Assembly (NCBI GenBank): GCA_003427395.1
Contig: BFEA01000521.1
Location: forward strand, 415,291-454,137
Source: Chara braunii
Taxonomy: Eukaryota > Streptophyta > Charophyceae > Charales > Characeae
DNA length: 38,847 nucleotides
Direction of reading: 5' to 3'
Each line of letters begins with the position of its first letter. Positions within the stretch are counted from its first letter, which is position 1. The notes beneath the pieces were generated by a model, which made no database searches, was not told where the DNA came from, and was given only the letters and a program-made list of their open reading frames with translations. Below are positions 18,062-28,999 of this stretch, one piece after another. Made by a program: the position numbers and the translations under genes.

Positions 18062-19030
18062 GCATGCCACAAGTGGCCCTGAAAACGCCCTGGAAATTTA
18101 GGGTTCTGTTAACCGCTTCCCGCTTCTCTAGCTTGCGTGGAGACCAGGAGCCATTGTTCTTCAAAGCAGAATTATTGCATTCCGTAACTGCCACATCCTG
18201 GGTTTCTACTGTTTATCCACAATCACAAGCCTTGCAGACTCGCTTGCTTTTTTGGTTCCAAACTCCTCACGTGTTTATTAGAAGATGGGGTGTGGTCCCA
18301 CTGTGAAAGAGGATTGGGATTTAAGTTCATTTAACGTCTGAATGTGGACGTGTTTGTGGAGAGGTGCAAGAAAATCCCGATTGATCTGGGTTTCTGCATA
18401 TCTGCTTAGAACCCATCCAGATTCTGGTGTTGAATCCAATCCACTTTGCAAGTGGGACCTCACCCCTGGTCTTGGAAAGTTTACCAAACCTGCATGAGTT
18501 TTTTTTTTTTTTAATGCAAACAGAACGAAAGCAGTTTTCTTTTTTTTTTTTCCTATAATTGCCGGAAAACGGGTCTACAGCAGATAGAAGGAAGGCGACG
18601 TTCTGCCATGTCTGTTAAAAATATGTGAGTGTGAGAGAAAAACATATGGCTGTCCCCCGACGAGGAGAAGGCAGCTTGTGAAAAAAAAAAAGAAAAAAAA
18701 AAGGAAGGTGATGGCAAAAGAGAGGAGCAATGTCAGTGCAGCGGTGCTTCTTTTTTTTTTTGTTTGTTTTTTTCCTGATTTGGGCAATACTGCAACTGGA
18801 CTATAATTCTCAACGCCTGTACCTAAGCTGGGTAATGGTCCCAGTATTCGTTTGTTCCTTTTCCGGGGGCCGAGTCCCACTAGCAGCGTTGAGCTACCTG
18901 AACGCCTGAAGCTGGACGTGTTTGTGGAGACGTGCAGTTCAGGAAACTCAACACCATTTCTGCACATCTCTGCAAAAGCGTCCAGGTTGGCCCCGGGTTG
19001 TATGTAGAGGTTTCCCGGCCTCCCTCTTAT
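18062..19030. other. No gene; dispersed short repeat
   Basis: A motif, GGACGTGTTTGTGGAG, preceded by AACG-CTGAA and followed by GTGCA, occurs at about 18331-18367 and again at about 18899-18936. A-rich and T-rich runs lie at 18499-18511, 18539-18551, 18680-18702 and 18750-18771. No coding region is recognised. Confidence 0.55.
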
Positions 19031-19037
19031 TTGTGTG

Positions 19038-19271
19038 TAATAAAATGAGCAGAGTTTCTTGTAGTAAAAAAAAAAACATCTAGATGTGTATAAGAGACAG
19101 CCTGTAAAGTGCTGTGGGGATATGTCACTCTACCAAGACACGAAACCCTATCGTCACACAGATGTGGGTTGTTCGTTGAGGAATTCCAGGCCTCACCCCT
19201 TTTTTGGGTAATAAAATGAGCAGAGTTTCTTGTCTGTCTCTTATACACATCTAGATGTGTATAAGAGACAG
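19038..19271. other. Assembly artefact: Tn5/Nextera mate-pair junction adapters
   Basis: At 19234-19271 the 19-bp Tn5 mosaic end CTGTCTCTTATACACATCT is followed directly by its reverse complement. This is the junction sequence of Nextera mate-pair libraries. A second, 5'-truncated copy lies at 19076-19100. Both are preceded by the same 25-bp sequence, TAATAAAATGAGCAGAGTTT plus CTTGT (19038-19062 and 19209-19233). So reads ending in adapter were built into the contig. The minus-strand frame 19027-19482 contains SYTHLDVYKRQ, the translation of the adapter that also appears in contaminated protein databases. It is not a gene. Confidence 0.97.
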
Positions 19272-19640
19272 GTCCTATACATGGAGAATCAGCGCAAGAG
19301 AGAGAAAAAACAACTGGAAAGGGAGATAAAGCAAGGAGGGAAGAAAGAAAAAGAAAATTAAAAAAGAGAACTAAATAAGAAAAAGAAAAAGAACATCGAA
19401 TGGAAAACTGCCACCCTGGCAACTCAATCCAAGTCCAGATTTTTTTTATCTTTTTTTTTGGGTAGTCCAGATATTCAGGCATGTGAACTATCTTCAGGTA
19501 CTCAGTCAGGGCATCCTGAGGTACTCAGTCATAGGGGGTCGCCACACCAGTCGCGAAATTGGCAAATTGAGAATGAACTTCCCGCTAGAACATGGCCAGA
19601 TGCGCCTACCAAGTTTTTGTCTTTTTCGCATTTCGAGAGT
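19272..19640. other. A-rich and T-rich spacer; no gene
   Basis: Runs of AAAG/AAAAAG and of T are seen. Bases about 19575-19640 resemble 20495-20566 (shared ACATGG, AGATGC, TTTTTGTCTTTT and CGAGAGT), so part of this is an older copy of the repeat at 20459-20580. Confidence 0.5.
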
Positions 19641-19666
19641 GATGTTACTCACACAAGCACTTTCCA

Positions 19667-19761
19667 AAATGCATCTGACTTCAAAAAATAAGAAAATAAA
19701 AATAAAAAAAATCGAAAAAAAAATTAAAAAAATGCATCTGACTTCCATTCCGACGATACCT
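19667..19761. repeat. 95-bp sequence at left edge of gap (identical to right edge)
   Basis: Identical to 20142-20236. Starts AAATGCATCTGACTTC and ends CCATTCCGACGATACCT. Most likely one genomic copy present at both contig ends. Confidence 0.97.
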
Positions 19762-20141
19762 NNNNNNNNNNNNNNNNNNNNNNNNNNNNNNNNNNNNNNN
19801 NNNNNNNNNNNNNNNNNNNNNNNNNNNNNNNNNNNNNNNNNNNNNNNNNNNNNNNNNNNNNNNNNNNNNNNNNNNNNNNNNNNNNNNNNNNNNNNNNNNN
19901 NNNNNNNNNNNNNNNNNNNNNNNNNNNNNNNNNNNNNNNNNNNNNNNNNNNNNNNNNNNNNNNNNNNNNNNNNNNNNNNNNNNNNNNNNNNNNNNNNNNN
20001 NNNNNNNNNNNNNNNNNNNNNNNNNNNNNNNNNNNNNNNNNNNNNNNNNNNNNNNNNNNNNNNNNNNNNNNNNNNNNNNNNNNNNNNNNNNNNNNNNNNN
20101 NNNNNNNNNNNNNNNNNNNNNNNNNNNNNNNNNNNNNNNNN
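19762..20141. other. Assembly gap (380 N)
   Basis: Unknown bases. Frames running through it are meaningless. The identical edges suggest that the true gap may be zero or negative. Confidence 0.99.
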
Positions 20142-20236
20142 AAATGCATCTGACTTCAAAAAATAAGAAAATAAAAATAAAAAAAATCGAAAAAAAAATT
20201 AAAAAAATGCATCTGACTTCCATTCCGACGATACCT
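20142..20236. repeat. 95-bp sequence at right edge of gap
   Basis: Second copy of 19667-19761, with no difference. Confidence 0.97.
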
Positions 20237-20458
20237 TGGTTAACCGCCTTGCAATCTCGTCCAGAGCTTTGTAAAAAAATGTCCTTCAAAAAATAATAAT
20301 AAAAAAATAATAATAATAAAAAAATTCAGTGTGAGTATGCCCTCAGTCATTGATCACTCCTTTATCCATTTGTTATTTTCCGTCTGTCAGTCTATCCGTC
20401 CATGCGGTCCGGACCAAATGGCAGCTGGAGGTGAATTACCGCTTACGGGGGGGGCATT

Positions 20459-20580
20459 GGGCCTGGCTGCACTACTCTCGAAATGTGGAAAACGAGAGTG
20501 ACTCTTCCGCGAAAACATGGAAAGATGCAGGGGCATGATTTTTGTCTTTTGTGCATGTCGAGAGTAGTGCAGCGAGGCCC
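20459..20580. mobile_element. MITE-like element, 122 bp with 23-bp terminal inverted repeats
   Basis: Left end 20459-20481 and right end 20558-20580 are inverted copies with 22 of 23 positions matching (core CTGCACTACTCTCGA). ATT stands on both outer flanks (20456-20458 and 20581-20583), a possible 3-bp target duplication. An inner palindrome-like stretch, GAGAGTGACTCTT, lets the whole element fold as a hairpin. It has no coding capacity, so it would depend on a transposase elsewhere. Confidence 0.72.
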
Positions 20581-20583
20581 ATT

Positions 20584-20960
20584 CTGTGTGTCTGGCTGTT
20601 GATCCTTGTGATAGATGGTCCGGAGTAATGAATCCGGCGAAGGTGACATTTCCGCTGGTGGTGTAACCCCGTTCTTTCACCCCACCCTATCTCACGCTAC
20701 CCCGCTCCCTTCTCTCCCCCCCCCTCTCCTCATCACTAACTACCATCTTCACCCGAATACAACGTACGGTCATTATTGCTGTATCGGTATCGAGACTGAG
20801 AGGTGCCCCAAGTTCAGCTATAATGACCATCCGTTGTATTAGGGCGAAGGCGGGAGGTAGTGTTGGAGCTTGGAGGGTAATTTTAAAATTTTAATTGATA
20901 TGGTTCCCCAATCTAGGCTCTTGTTAATATCTTTTTCACAAATTCTATGGAGAGAGTTAG
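20584..20960. other. No gene recognised
   Basis: A C-rich, T-rich stretch (20690-20740) and AT-rich DNA after 20870. No coding domain. Confidence 0.5.
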
Positions 20961-21090
20961 GGGGCATACTCACACTTAGTAGGACTTTTTTTACTTATTT
21001 CTGGACGGAATTGCGGCCAGATGCATACAGGTGTGGCCGAAATTGAGGTCTGATGCATTTTGGGAAGTGCTAGTGTGAGTATGTGCCCTC
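20961..21090. mobile_element. MITE-like element, about 130 bp
   Basis: The ends GGGGCATACTCACACTT and TAGTGTGAGTATGTGCCCT are inverted copies with a 2-bp length difference. The inside is non-coding and contains GGCCAGATGCATAC and TCTGATGCATTTTGG. A related, longer copy surrounds the gap at 19641-20346. Confidence 0.6.
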
Positions 21091-21514
21091 AGAGGACATG
21101 TGGGTGACATCTTTTTCCTTTTTTCCTTTTTTCCTTTTTTCCAGGAAATCAAAGAGAAAGAAACAACTTTTACATGTGGGTTGCATCAGACAAGGTCCAG
21201 CAGGGTGGAAAAAGGGCCTCAAATCACCTACTACCACGTGGGTGACGTCCTGCTCACGAAAATTCTTTGTTGCCTCTGCTCTATCTGTGTAATCTATGGC
21301 CAGAATTGAATTGGTGTCCATGAGTGTCCTCAGCATGGGGTGGGGTCCACTAGCTAGGGTTGCCTCGCACCTGCAGACGGTCACATGGGAGACAGATTCT
21401 GAGCGAACACGTAAGCAAGCATGCAAGCAAGCAAACAGACAAACAAACCAGCCGAAAGACAGACGATATCACCGCTGCTGCCAGCCTTTTTCTTCTATTC
21501 TTTTTCTATGCAGC
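21091..21514. other. No gene recognised
   Basis: Contains four TTTTTTCC repeats (21109-21141) and a GCAAGCAAGCAAACAGACAAAC run (about 21416-21447). No domain seen. Confidence 0.5.
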
Positions 21515-21955
21515 ACCCCCATGGAGGCTTCTGCCTGCTTACCATCCTGCGGGGCATCAGCCTCGTTCCTTCTCCACTGGCATGTCGCACAGACGCACGC
21601 CGAAGCCCCCTCGACGCTTCCCTCCATCATGCCCTGAGCTCGAGACTCTGAGCCGAGTGTATGGTTATACACAGCCTCGTGGCAACGATTCGCTTCACGG
21701 TCATTCCCAGAAGAAGTCATCTTCACTTCTGAACACAACATTTTACCATCATGGGGGGTTCTGCCTGGTTCTGATGCCGGGGACCATCAGCCTCGTTCCT
21801 TTTCCACCGGCAAGTGGCACAGACACATGTCAAAGCACTTTGAATGCTTCCCTTTATCATGCTCTGAGCCGCGTGTACAGTTATACACCGTGTCGTGGAA
21901 ACGATACGCTCCATCGTGATGACCATAAGTCATCTTCAGTTCTGAAACCAGCAGT
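21515..21955. repeat. Tandem duplication, two units of about 230 bp
   Basis: Units at about 21515-21744 and 21745-21955. Shared blocks include ATGG-GG-TTCTGCCTG, CATCAGCCTCGTTCCTT, CACAGAC-CA, CCCT-CATCATGC-CTGAG, GTGTA--GTTATACAC and GTCATCTTCA-TTCTGAA. They differ by substitutions and by about 15 bp present only in unit 1. The function is unknown; the minus-strand frames encode similar short peptides (CVCATC-W+RNEAD), which may be incidental. Confidence 0.85.
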
Positions 21956-22299
21956 TTAGCTAGGTCCTGCCACAGGTCACTCGTGAACCGCACATATATT
22001 ATAATAAATTATATCAAATACAATAGTTTTGAGTAATGCCAAGTCTTTTATTTGATGGTTAGAGAATTCAGTAATTACGATTTATGTTATTGCGTTAGCG
22101 GGTAGAGGTATGAAATGTCCAAATTTGGAAGATCTGTCGATTATGCCAAAAAATGGTACTTGTTTCTTTTCCTGATGGTCATCGATATGCCCGTGAACGG
22201 CGCGGAGTCCATTACTATGGGAGGTCCGAAACCAATCTTGAAGCAAAGATACACTAACCAGGTCCTTTGGGAATAGGGAGGGGGTTGCTTAAACCACAA

Positions 22300-22640
22300 G
22301 TACAGGCCCCAGCCTTGCGGTCAGAAACTTGTCGCCACAAGAAAACGAGGCCGAAACGTCAAACGCTGGGCCCGCTGTTGATAAATTCGATCGGCGGCAT
22401 CATTTTCGTTTCGCGCCTCCAGAATTTGAGGTGTCAGACCCGCAGCCCAGGTGCCCATGTACTGCTGCTTTAAGCCCAATGGCGATTGAATGCTTGTTTT
22501 TTTTGTCCCTTTTTTGACAAATCTGGCAGCTTTCCAAGTAATCATGCACATCCTTCTTCATACCACGCCACCAAAAATGTTGCACCACATTATTTAGCGG
22601 AAGTCTTTTAAACCGGAAGTGTCTGGTAGGGTCATGCCAC
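22300..22640 (-). pseudogene. Second gypsy integrase fragment (H2C2 region)
   Basis: The minus strand reads QHFWWRGMKKDVHDYLESCQ then ICQKRDKKNK, the classic YWWPGM--DV--YV-SC-ICQ block of gypsy integrase. HDPTRHFRFKRLPLN lies just upstream and could hold the two histidines. It is more typical of the consensus than the same region of the large gypsy element, so it is a different copy. No RT or Gag is seen around it. Confidence 0.85.
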
Positions 22641-24029
22641 TCTCCTAGGAATAGAGTTTTGAAGTTTTGGGAGATTTATTATTCGGCACACAGAGTCGCG
22701 CTACCCCTTCCTAAGCATGCCTGGTCATCAAATGGGGCATCATAGCAGTGGGTGAGCTAATCTATGGTTGGGGCAACTTCCAGTTAAGTACCCCTGACCC
22801 TTGGCAACCTTATCTACCCTCCTTAAATCTTCTTGCCCTGCGTAAGAGGTTACCGTCATACGCCTAGCATCCAACCTCTACAACAACCTGGACTTGGAAA
22901 AAAAGAAAAAGGGAGAGTGTCGTACTTGGGTGGTGTCATCTCGTTGCGAGTTGTGAGAGCATGCTTCCTTGAGCGTCAACCGCCTGTCACACTGGCTAGC
23001 TCAGTAGGTTCCCTGCCTGAGCAGCACTGCGTAGGTGCTCTGCCGTCACTTTCGGTGGCCCGAGGACAATGGCCAGGGCCAGTCAACACTGGTAGCTCGA
23101 TGGGGTGAGTTGTGCCGCCCCGTAACCCGTGGCAATGTGGGAGCGTCAGGCCAGGTGGAAGTGACTGAGAAGGTCCTGCTGCGGACGGTTGGGACACACC
23201 CTATAAAAGAATTCTCAGGTTGAATTCTGTGGCGGGCCCGCCGGGATGGCGGTCCGTCAGGATGAAGACGAAGGGGTGAGGATGACGGAGATGGGGATGG
23301 AGCTGGAAGGGACAGCGCAGCTCCGACGCAGACCTAACACGCACATACTCCAAAATGTGCAGATGAAGAATGAGACTGAAACAGACTGCAGCTGGGGTAT
23401 ACCCCCAGCGGACTGACTGGACTGGCCTGGTACCGACAGTGGTGCTGGGCAGGACTGGACTGGACTGAATGAGCACACAGCCTGTGGGGTCAGGCCACGG
23501 CCTGGTCCCACAGGCCGAACAGGCAAAATAGCCAGGCCCGCTGCAAATTCTCAGTCAGAATGATCATGGCCGACATTCATGGATCGATTATGATGCCTAT
23601 CACGGTTGAGACCCTCAGTTTCATGATACTTCACAATGCCGCATATTCTTTGACGCTTCCGCTCAAGCATTCACTACTCTATGCATGAGCCCACACATAG
23701 AGTCAATTCGCCAGCGAGAAGGTTAACAACAATGCTTACAGTACACTGTTGGGACCATAGAACCCCACTCGCCAGCATAAATGGCGGTACCGATATGCAA
23801 GGGACCAGCCAATGAGAATTCAGAGCAAACCATCATCCGTAAATGAACAAGGCACAGGGCTGGCAGAGGAGGGTTGCGGAGCGTGTAAGCAGATTGACAA
23901 GGCCGAGGGCACACCAAAACAAGAACACGATGTATGCTAAAGGCTCTTGCAATGGAAGCCCAACTTCTTCTCTCCAATCCCCAATACAATAACAATGTAG
24001 TAGAGTCAGCTATGGTGTCACCGACTCTA
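22641..24029. other. No gene recognised
   Basis: Moderate-GC sequence with only short frames and no recognisable domain. A GGACTGGACT-type short repeat lies near 23400-23470, and a palindrome-like GAATTC pair at 23209-23228. Confidence 0.5.
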
Positions 24030-24200
24030 TCACGTCCTTTCTATTTTTTTCTTCCTTTTTTTTTAACCAAACCCAACTGAAGTCAATAGGAATGGTGATA
24101 AGATATTCATTCCTATTCACCCAGTTGAGACTCCAGTCTATTGGTGGGGAGTATCACCTGCTAGGAACCGGGTCCAGCGTCCCTTATACAGAAAATCGAA
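24030..24200 (-). mobile_element. Orphan LINE 3' end (minus strand)
   Basis: A T-rich tract (24042-24063) is followed, on the plus strand, by CTATTGGTGGGGAGTATCAC, CTGCTAGGAACCGGGTCC and AGCGTCCCTTATACAG. This is the reverse complement of the common LINE 3'-end signature. No coding part precedes it on its own strand, so it is a heavily 5'-truncated insertion or a leftover. Confidence 0.8.
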
Positions 24201-24314
24201 CTTTCAAACATTACAATTTTTAATCAGTAGGATCAAACCACCTCTTCAGTCCTGAACAGACTGACATATAGATCGTGCAAATCTAGCAGTTCTATCCCTC
24301 GTGATATCTCTGCA

Positions 24315-26082
24315 TTGCTTCACAATCACAATCTTCGTGCGATGCAGATCGACCCGCAGGTGGACCAGTCACCAAACCGGTCACGTCCTCTCCCTCAAAC
24401 GCTCCAGCAAAGGATTGGTGGTGCCCAAACAACTGGAGGATACAACAGCCCTCTCCTACCACTGTCCACCCAAAAACAGGCAGCGAATGAGGTGAAAGAA
24501 GCCCCCCCCCCCGATCGGCCTTGAAGTTGATATGGAAAAAGGGGAAGAAGGGGTCAGGGAAGACAGCCATGGGGAGGGAAGGGAGAAACACAACAGACCA
24601 CGCCAGGTCCGTCGCCTCGCAAGGGATAGGAAGGTAAGAGCAAGATTGAAGATAATCACGGACACCATTCTCATGGGATTACTAAAAAAATGCAGGTCAA
24701 GGAAGCCAGACACCCCTGCATTGGGAAAACATAAGGAGAGCCTTCATGAGTACGACCTCGGTCACTCAACTCTTAGATGCTGCAACGGACCCAACAGCCA
24801 TCGACTGGAAAGTTGTGGCAGCCCTCATCATGCAGGTGGTGTACGATCTTATCCAAAAAATACAACGGCCCTCCCGACAGGAGCCCCGGGCCCACAGTCG
24901 AGCGAATGTAGGATCGTCACATCGGACCAATCAAGCGCTGATGCCGGCTGGAGCAGAAGAGTTGGTACCGCCACACTTGCTGCTCCCTCTACTCCACCTG
25001 CAGCCTCTGCAGGCGGACGCAGATGAAGACACAAGCGCACAATTGGATCAAATCCCGTTAAAACTCAAGCCCACATCTGCATCATCAACATCAGGATCTG
25101 CATCAGACTCCGACTCTAGCACAGGGGCAGGTTCAGACTCGGAGTCAGATTCAGACTCATACTCGGACTCACAATTCGAATGGGACCTGCTCCTGCACAC
25201 AGAAACAAAACAACTCCTCCTGCCTGCACACAAGAGTCACAAGACCGCCAGGGAATGACACGAACGATGTGGGGGCACAAATGAACACATAAGGGAAGGG
25301 GAAGACAAGCAACCACCACAGGCGGCCCAGCGGCCGGGCCTACTCCAACCGTTCGAAGGACCGGTGCAACAGACTCAACTGCCCCTACTCACAGGTCAAC
25401 CATCAGGGCCAAAGCACACTGCACAGTCACCAAAGCTGCTCTTTGACCAGGAACCCCGGCTAGGGATACTAGATAGGACACAGACACAGACAAAACGATC
25501 CACATTCAGAGAAGCATGCGAGGCAGCACCTGTCTTGCCCTTCGTCAGAAGTGTGAAGCCAGGGGTGGTGATCCTACCCTTGAAAAGGAGCCGCCCGGAG
25601 GGAAAATGACAACTGGGCCTCAGATATAACTCCCCCAGGGTTCCCAAGCCGGCGAGTAGACTCCTCAGGGCAATGCAGGACACCCCTCCAGGTCTAACAC
25701 TCAGGGTTGGAGGGGCACCACGACACAGGTAATGACCAGACATATGCTGCGGAACCATCTGAATCAAACAGGGGACCAAGGGGTAATAGGGACAGCTTTC
25801 CTACAAAGCCTCCCCTTCCTAAAAGGGGCTTCCCCAATCCTGGTCCTTTACGACATGGCCCAGCAAAATTCCCAGCCCGTGAACCAGATACTATGGCTGT
25901 CACAACAGGACCTCCTCGACACCTCGACCTCCAGATTGAAGTCAAACAACATATGGTCAGCGGAGGAACAGGCAGAATTCATCTTGCAGATTCTGGAAGA
26001 CGCGGCGCTAGATGAACACAGGGCCTGGGACGATCCGCCCTTCATCAACAGCCTCACAGCGGGGGCAACAGTATCCACCTGA
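24315..26082 (+). pseudogene. LINE-C ORF1
   Basis: Several open pieces. From 24746, SVTQLLDAATDPTAIDWKVV aligns with the SLRSVLENRPPTGVSW block of copy B. It is followed by a strongly acidic Ser/Asp-rich stretch (SDSESDSDSYSDSQF). At 25364-25609, SVKPGVVILPLKRSRPEGK matches copy B's LLLPVRKRNGKW. At 25732-26082, QQDLLDTSTSRLKSNN, WSAEEQAEFILQIL and WDDPPFIN match the C-terminal block of copy B. No CCHC or RRM motif is visible. A run of ten C at 24505-24514 and other frame changes break it. Confidence 0.72.
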
Positions 26083-26339
26083 GGATAACGCCCATGGAAG
26101 CAAGCCACCACCACAACCGGGTTTCAGACTCACAGTCCCGACAGCAGGAAAATGGAACACATCACGTCCAAGATCCCACAAGGATGGACATGCAACTAAT
26201 GGCACCGATAGAAGCCAACCAACAACAAATGTGGCGTGACACGCAACAACAACAAAATGATCCGCCTCGTTGCCCGACCCCGTCGCATCCTCCACCTCCG
26301 TTGAGAAAACAACCAACATGGGCTGAAAAGCTGGCAGAG

Positions 26340-27230
26340 GCGGACCTAAACGTGAAATCTATTAATGTAAATGGGCTGGCCCAACCAAATGACCAGAAAA
26401 AGGCGGCACTTTGGGCAATGATGACATGAGATTTGGGCGGGAAATGGCCCGATGCCATTGGAATACATGAAACACACCTCACAGACTTCCCCACTCACCG
26501 GGACAGGGCCATCCAGGTGTGGCCATACACATCATTTTCAGCTCCTGCCCGATCCTCCTCCTCGACGGGGGTAGCCATCTGGCTTCCCCCCTCATCTAGA
26601 CTACAACCAATGCAAGCAGGATAGGATAAGGAAGAAGGGAGGTGGGTGTGGGTAAAAGCCACGTTAGGAACTGAAGTGATATATCTGGTCTGTGTGTACG
26701 CTCCTAATGATCCTGTACAGCGCGTTCAGGTCTTTTTGACGCTTAAAAACTCCCTCCCAACAAAAGCTCTCATAATCATGTGTAGGGACTTCAATACCAC
26801 TATTGATCCGAACCTCGATAGAAGATCCCCGTCCCAGCAAACATAAGGTGCAAATCAGCATAGAGACAGAGGTCCGGACAACACCATGCTAGGCCACATG
26901 ATGGCAGACACATGCCTTATAGACTCATACAGACAGATGCATCCCACAGAAGGAGCATACACATGCGTTAGGTCTCGAGGGGCGGCAAAAATCTCCAACT
27001 CTATAATATATATGCTTCTCCTCTCAAACGACTGGGCATGACAGCTCACTGTAGCAGAAATTCTTCCGTTTTCTTCTTGCAAATCGTTTGACCACCGCTT
27101 GATAGCATTGATTTGTCCTTTCACTCCCACATCTCCAGGGGTCCAGGTTACTTCAAGTTCAACACATCTCTCCTGAAGCTTCAGTCGTTTTAGCAGCTTG
27201 TCAAGGATTTTGGGGCCTACAGGACCACGC
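26340..27230 (+). pseudogene. LINE-C APE-type endonuclease
   Basis: In order: DLNVKSINVNGLAQPNDQ; GIHETHLTDFPTH (catalytic Glu in HETHL); LVCVYAPNDPVQR; LIIMCRDFNTTIDPNLDR (Asp/Asn kept, Gly before the Asp lost); a SNSIIYMLLLS stretch; and DHRLIAL near 27090 (Asp-His). A GPGY-KFNT-like stretch near 27140 fits the end of the domain in copy B. An in-frame TGA and frame changes are present. Inactive. Confidence 0.85.
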
Positions 27231-27449
27231 AGAAACCGGACAACGGGTCGACCGTCAAATGGTTCAATGAAGGGATTGCACAGCTAAGAGAGCGTGTTAA
27301 AACATTCTCCATTAAACACGCTCGGGAGCGAAAAGCAACTCTTGACAGACTGCTGCTACAGTTGGAGGAAAGGGACTCGAACCTCATGTCTCACCCACAT
27401 GATCAGGCCACATACAATGCCCTCCAGACTGCAAGACAACACTTAGGGT

Positions 27450-28990
27450 GCAGGCCAGAATCACGAAAGATAACACGGACGACACAATACCTAAAGCATT
27501 CTTCGCCAAGGTGAAGGTCAGAAGCAGACAAAACACCGTGCCCTCCCTTAACCACCCATTTGATTGGAACCAACCGACAACCACAAATGCATACAAGATA
27601 GTGGAATATGCTTCACTGTACTATCAGAATTTGTTCTCATCAGAAACACCGCATGTACAGCGGCAGACCCGTGAACATGCCAGGCATACCTTGTTGGCCT
27701 CTCTCCCATCCTTGCTGTCCACACCGCAGAGAAGCAACCTGGAAAGACCCATGTCTAGACAAGAATTTCTCCAAGCTCTACAAGACATGGATGACAATAA
27801 AACACCAGGACTGGATGCATTCCCAAGGAATTTTGGTTGCACTTTTGGGGAATACTTGAGGAAGACTTTATGGCCTACGTAAACGCTGTGTTTCAAGAAG
27901 AGTCTTTCGGCGACATGATAGGCCAAGGGGTAACCACACTCTCTGGCAACAAGGTGATAGGGCGGTAGTTCCTGATTTCTTTTCTGTCACCTTAAACAGA
28001 CTGTTACCCCTCCTCCCTAACCTTATCCATCCAAACAAATCTGGTCTTATGGCATATAGGAACATCCAAGACAACATATTGTTGGTTAACGATACAATAC
28101 ATTATGCAAGACAACGACAGGCAGAAGCGGTCATACTGTTCATTGACTTCGAACAAGCATATGACCATGTTGACTGAGACTTCCTGGACATGTGCATGAC
28201 CAAAATGAACTTTGGCCCGCTGTTTCGTAAATGGATCAATGTCGTGCATAGAAAGGCCACAACCAACATCATGCTAAGCGGTCACTTCGCCCCCTCATTT
28301 CGTCTCCAACGGTCGGTCAGGCAAGGAGACCCGATAGCTCCCATGTTGTTTGTCCTGGTGATGGAAGCGCTAGCGGCAATGATCAGGTCCAACCCGGAAA
28401 TCCAAAAAATCGAAGTGCCTGAAATTCCGTACCACCAGGTCCCCGTCACCTCACTGTTTGCTGACGACCTCACAGTGTTGTTCAGGGCCAATACAGAAAG
28501 CTTTAAAGCTCTTGCACACACTGTCCATCTGTTTGAGACAGCAGCAGACATGAAGGAAAACTGGGGCACCAAGACTGAAGGCTGGTGGCTATATCCCCGG
28601 GACAACCCCCCACCTACAAACCCCCAGGTGGTCTGTAGAAGTAAGGAAACAGCAATAAGGGTCCTGGGGGTGAACATTACGGCACTGGGCCCACCCACAG
28701 ACCATGGAGAGTCGCTCGTGGACCTGGCAATCCAAAGGTTGTCGAAATGGGATACAAAACCCACGTCCCTGGTGGGAAGAGTGCTCGCAATAATAATGTC
28801 ATTTTTGCTTCCATCTAGTACAAGACGACCTTTTGGAAAATCGGTCGCAAGCAACTCTCCAGACTAAAACAAGCCACAACAGCTTACCTATGAAAAAACA
28901 ACCATGAAGATAATCGAGCCATAAGAAGGGTAGGATGGGACACCATAATACAGCCCAGATCAAGAGGAGGCCTTGGGATAATCGACCCAA
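27450..28990 (+). pseudogene. LINE-C reverse transcriptase
   Basis: Linker motifs LERPMSRQEFLQALQDMDDN and NKTPGLDAFP (27745-27830). Then HPNKSGLMAYRNIQDNILL, VILFIDFEQAYDHVD (motif A), QRSVRQGDPIAPMLF (motif B) and SLFADDLTVLF (motif C, canonical FADD). GWWLYPRDN, RVLGVNITALG and LVGRVLAIIMS follow. The longest open part is 28190-28867. Catalytic residues are kept, but stops (for example TGA at about 28174) and frameshifts prevent full translation. Confidence 0.9.
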
Positions 28991-28999
28991 AAGAAGAAA

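Larger units (their letters stand above)
19641..20346. repeat. Second copy of the 20961-21090 inverted-repeat family, containing the gap
   Basis: The left end, ACTCACACAAGCACTTTCC then AAAATGCATCTGAC, matches the reverse complement of the right end of the element at 20961-21090. The right end, CAGTGTGAGTATGCCCTCAG at 20327-20346, matches that same right end in direct orientation. The middle is A-rich and includes the N gap. The limits are uncertain because of the gap. Confidence 0.5.

Noticed and set aside
17687-18306. Long plus-strand frames rich in Cys-Val across the GT tracts
   Set aside because: They are translations of microsatellites. Codon content is fully explained by the dinucleotide repeat.
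19483-20289. Frames of 140-227 codons around the gap
   Set aside because: They consist mostly of unknown bases.
23201-23995. Minus-strand frames of about 90 codons
   Set aside because: No recognisable motif, and composition is like the flanking non-coding DNA.
24746-25258. Acidic Ser/Asp-rich 170-codon frame as an independent host gene
   Set aside because: It lies in the ORF1 position of LINE-C and shares the GVSW-type block with copies B and F.
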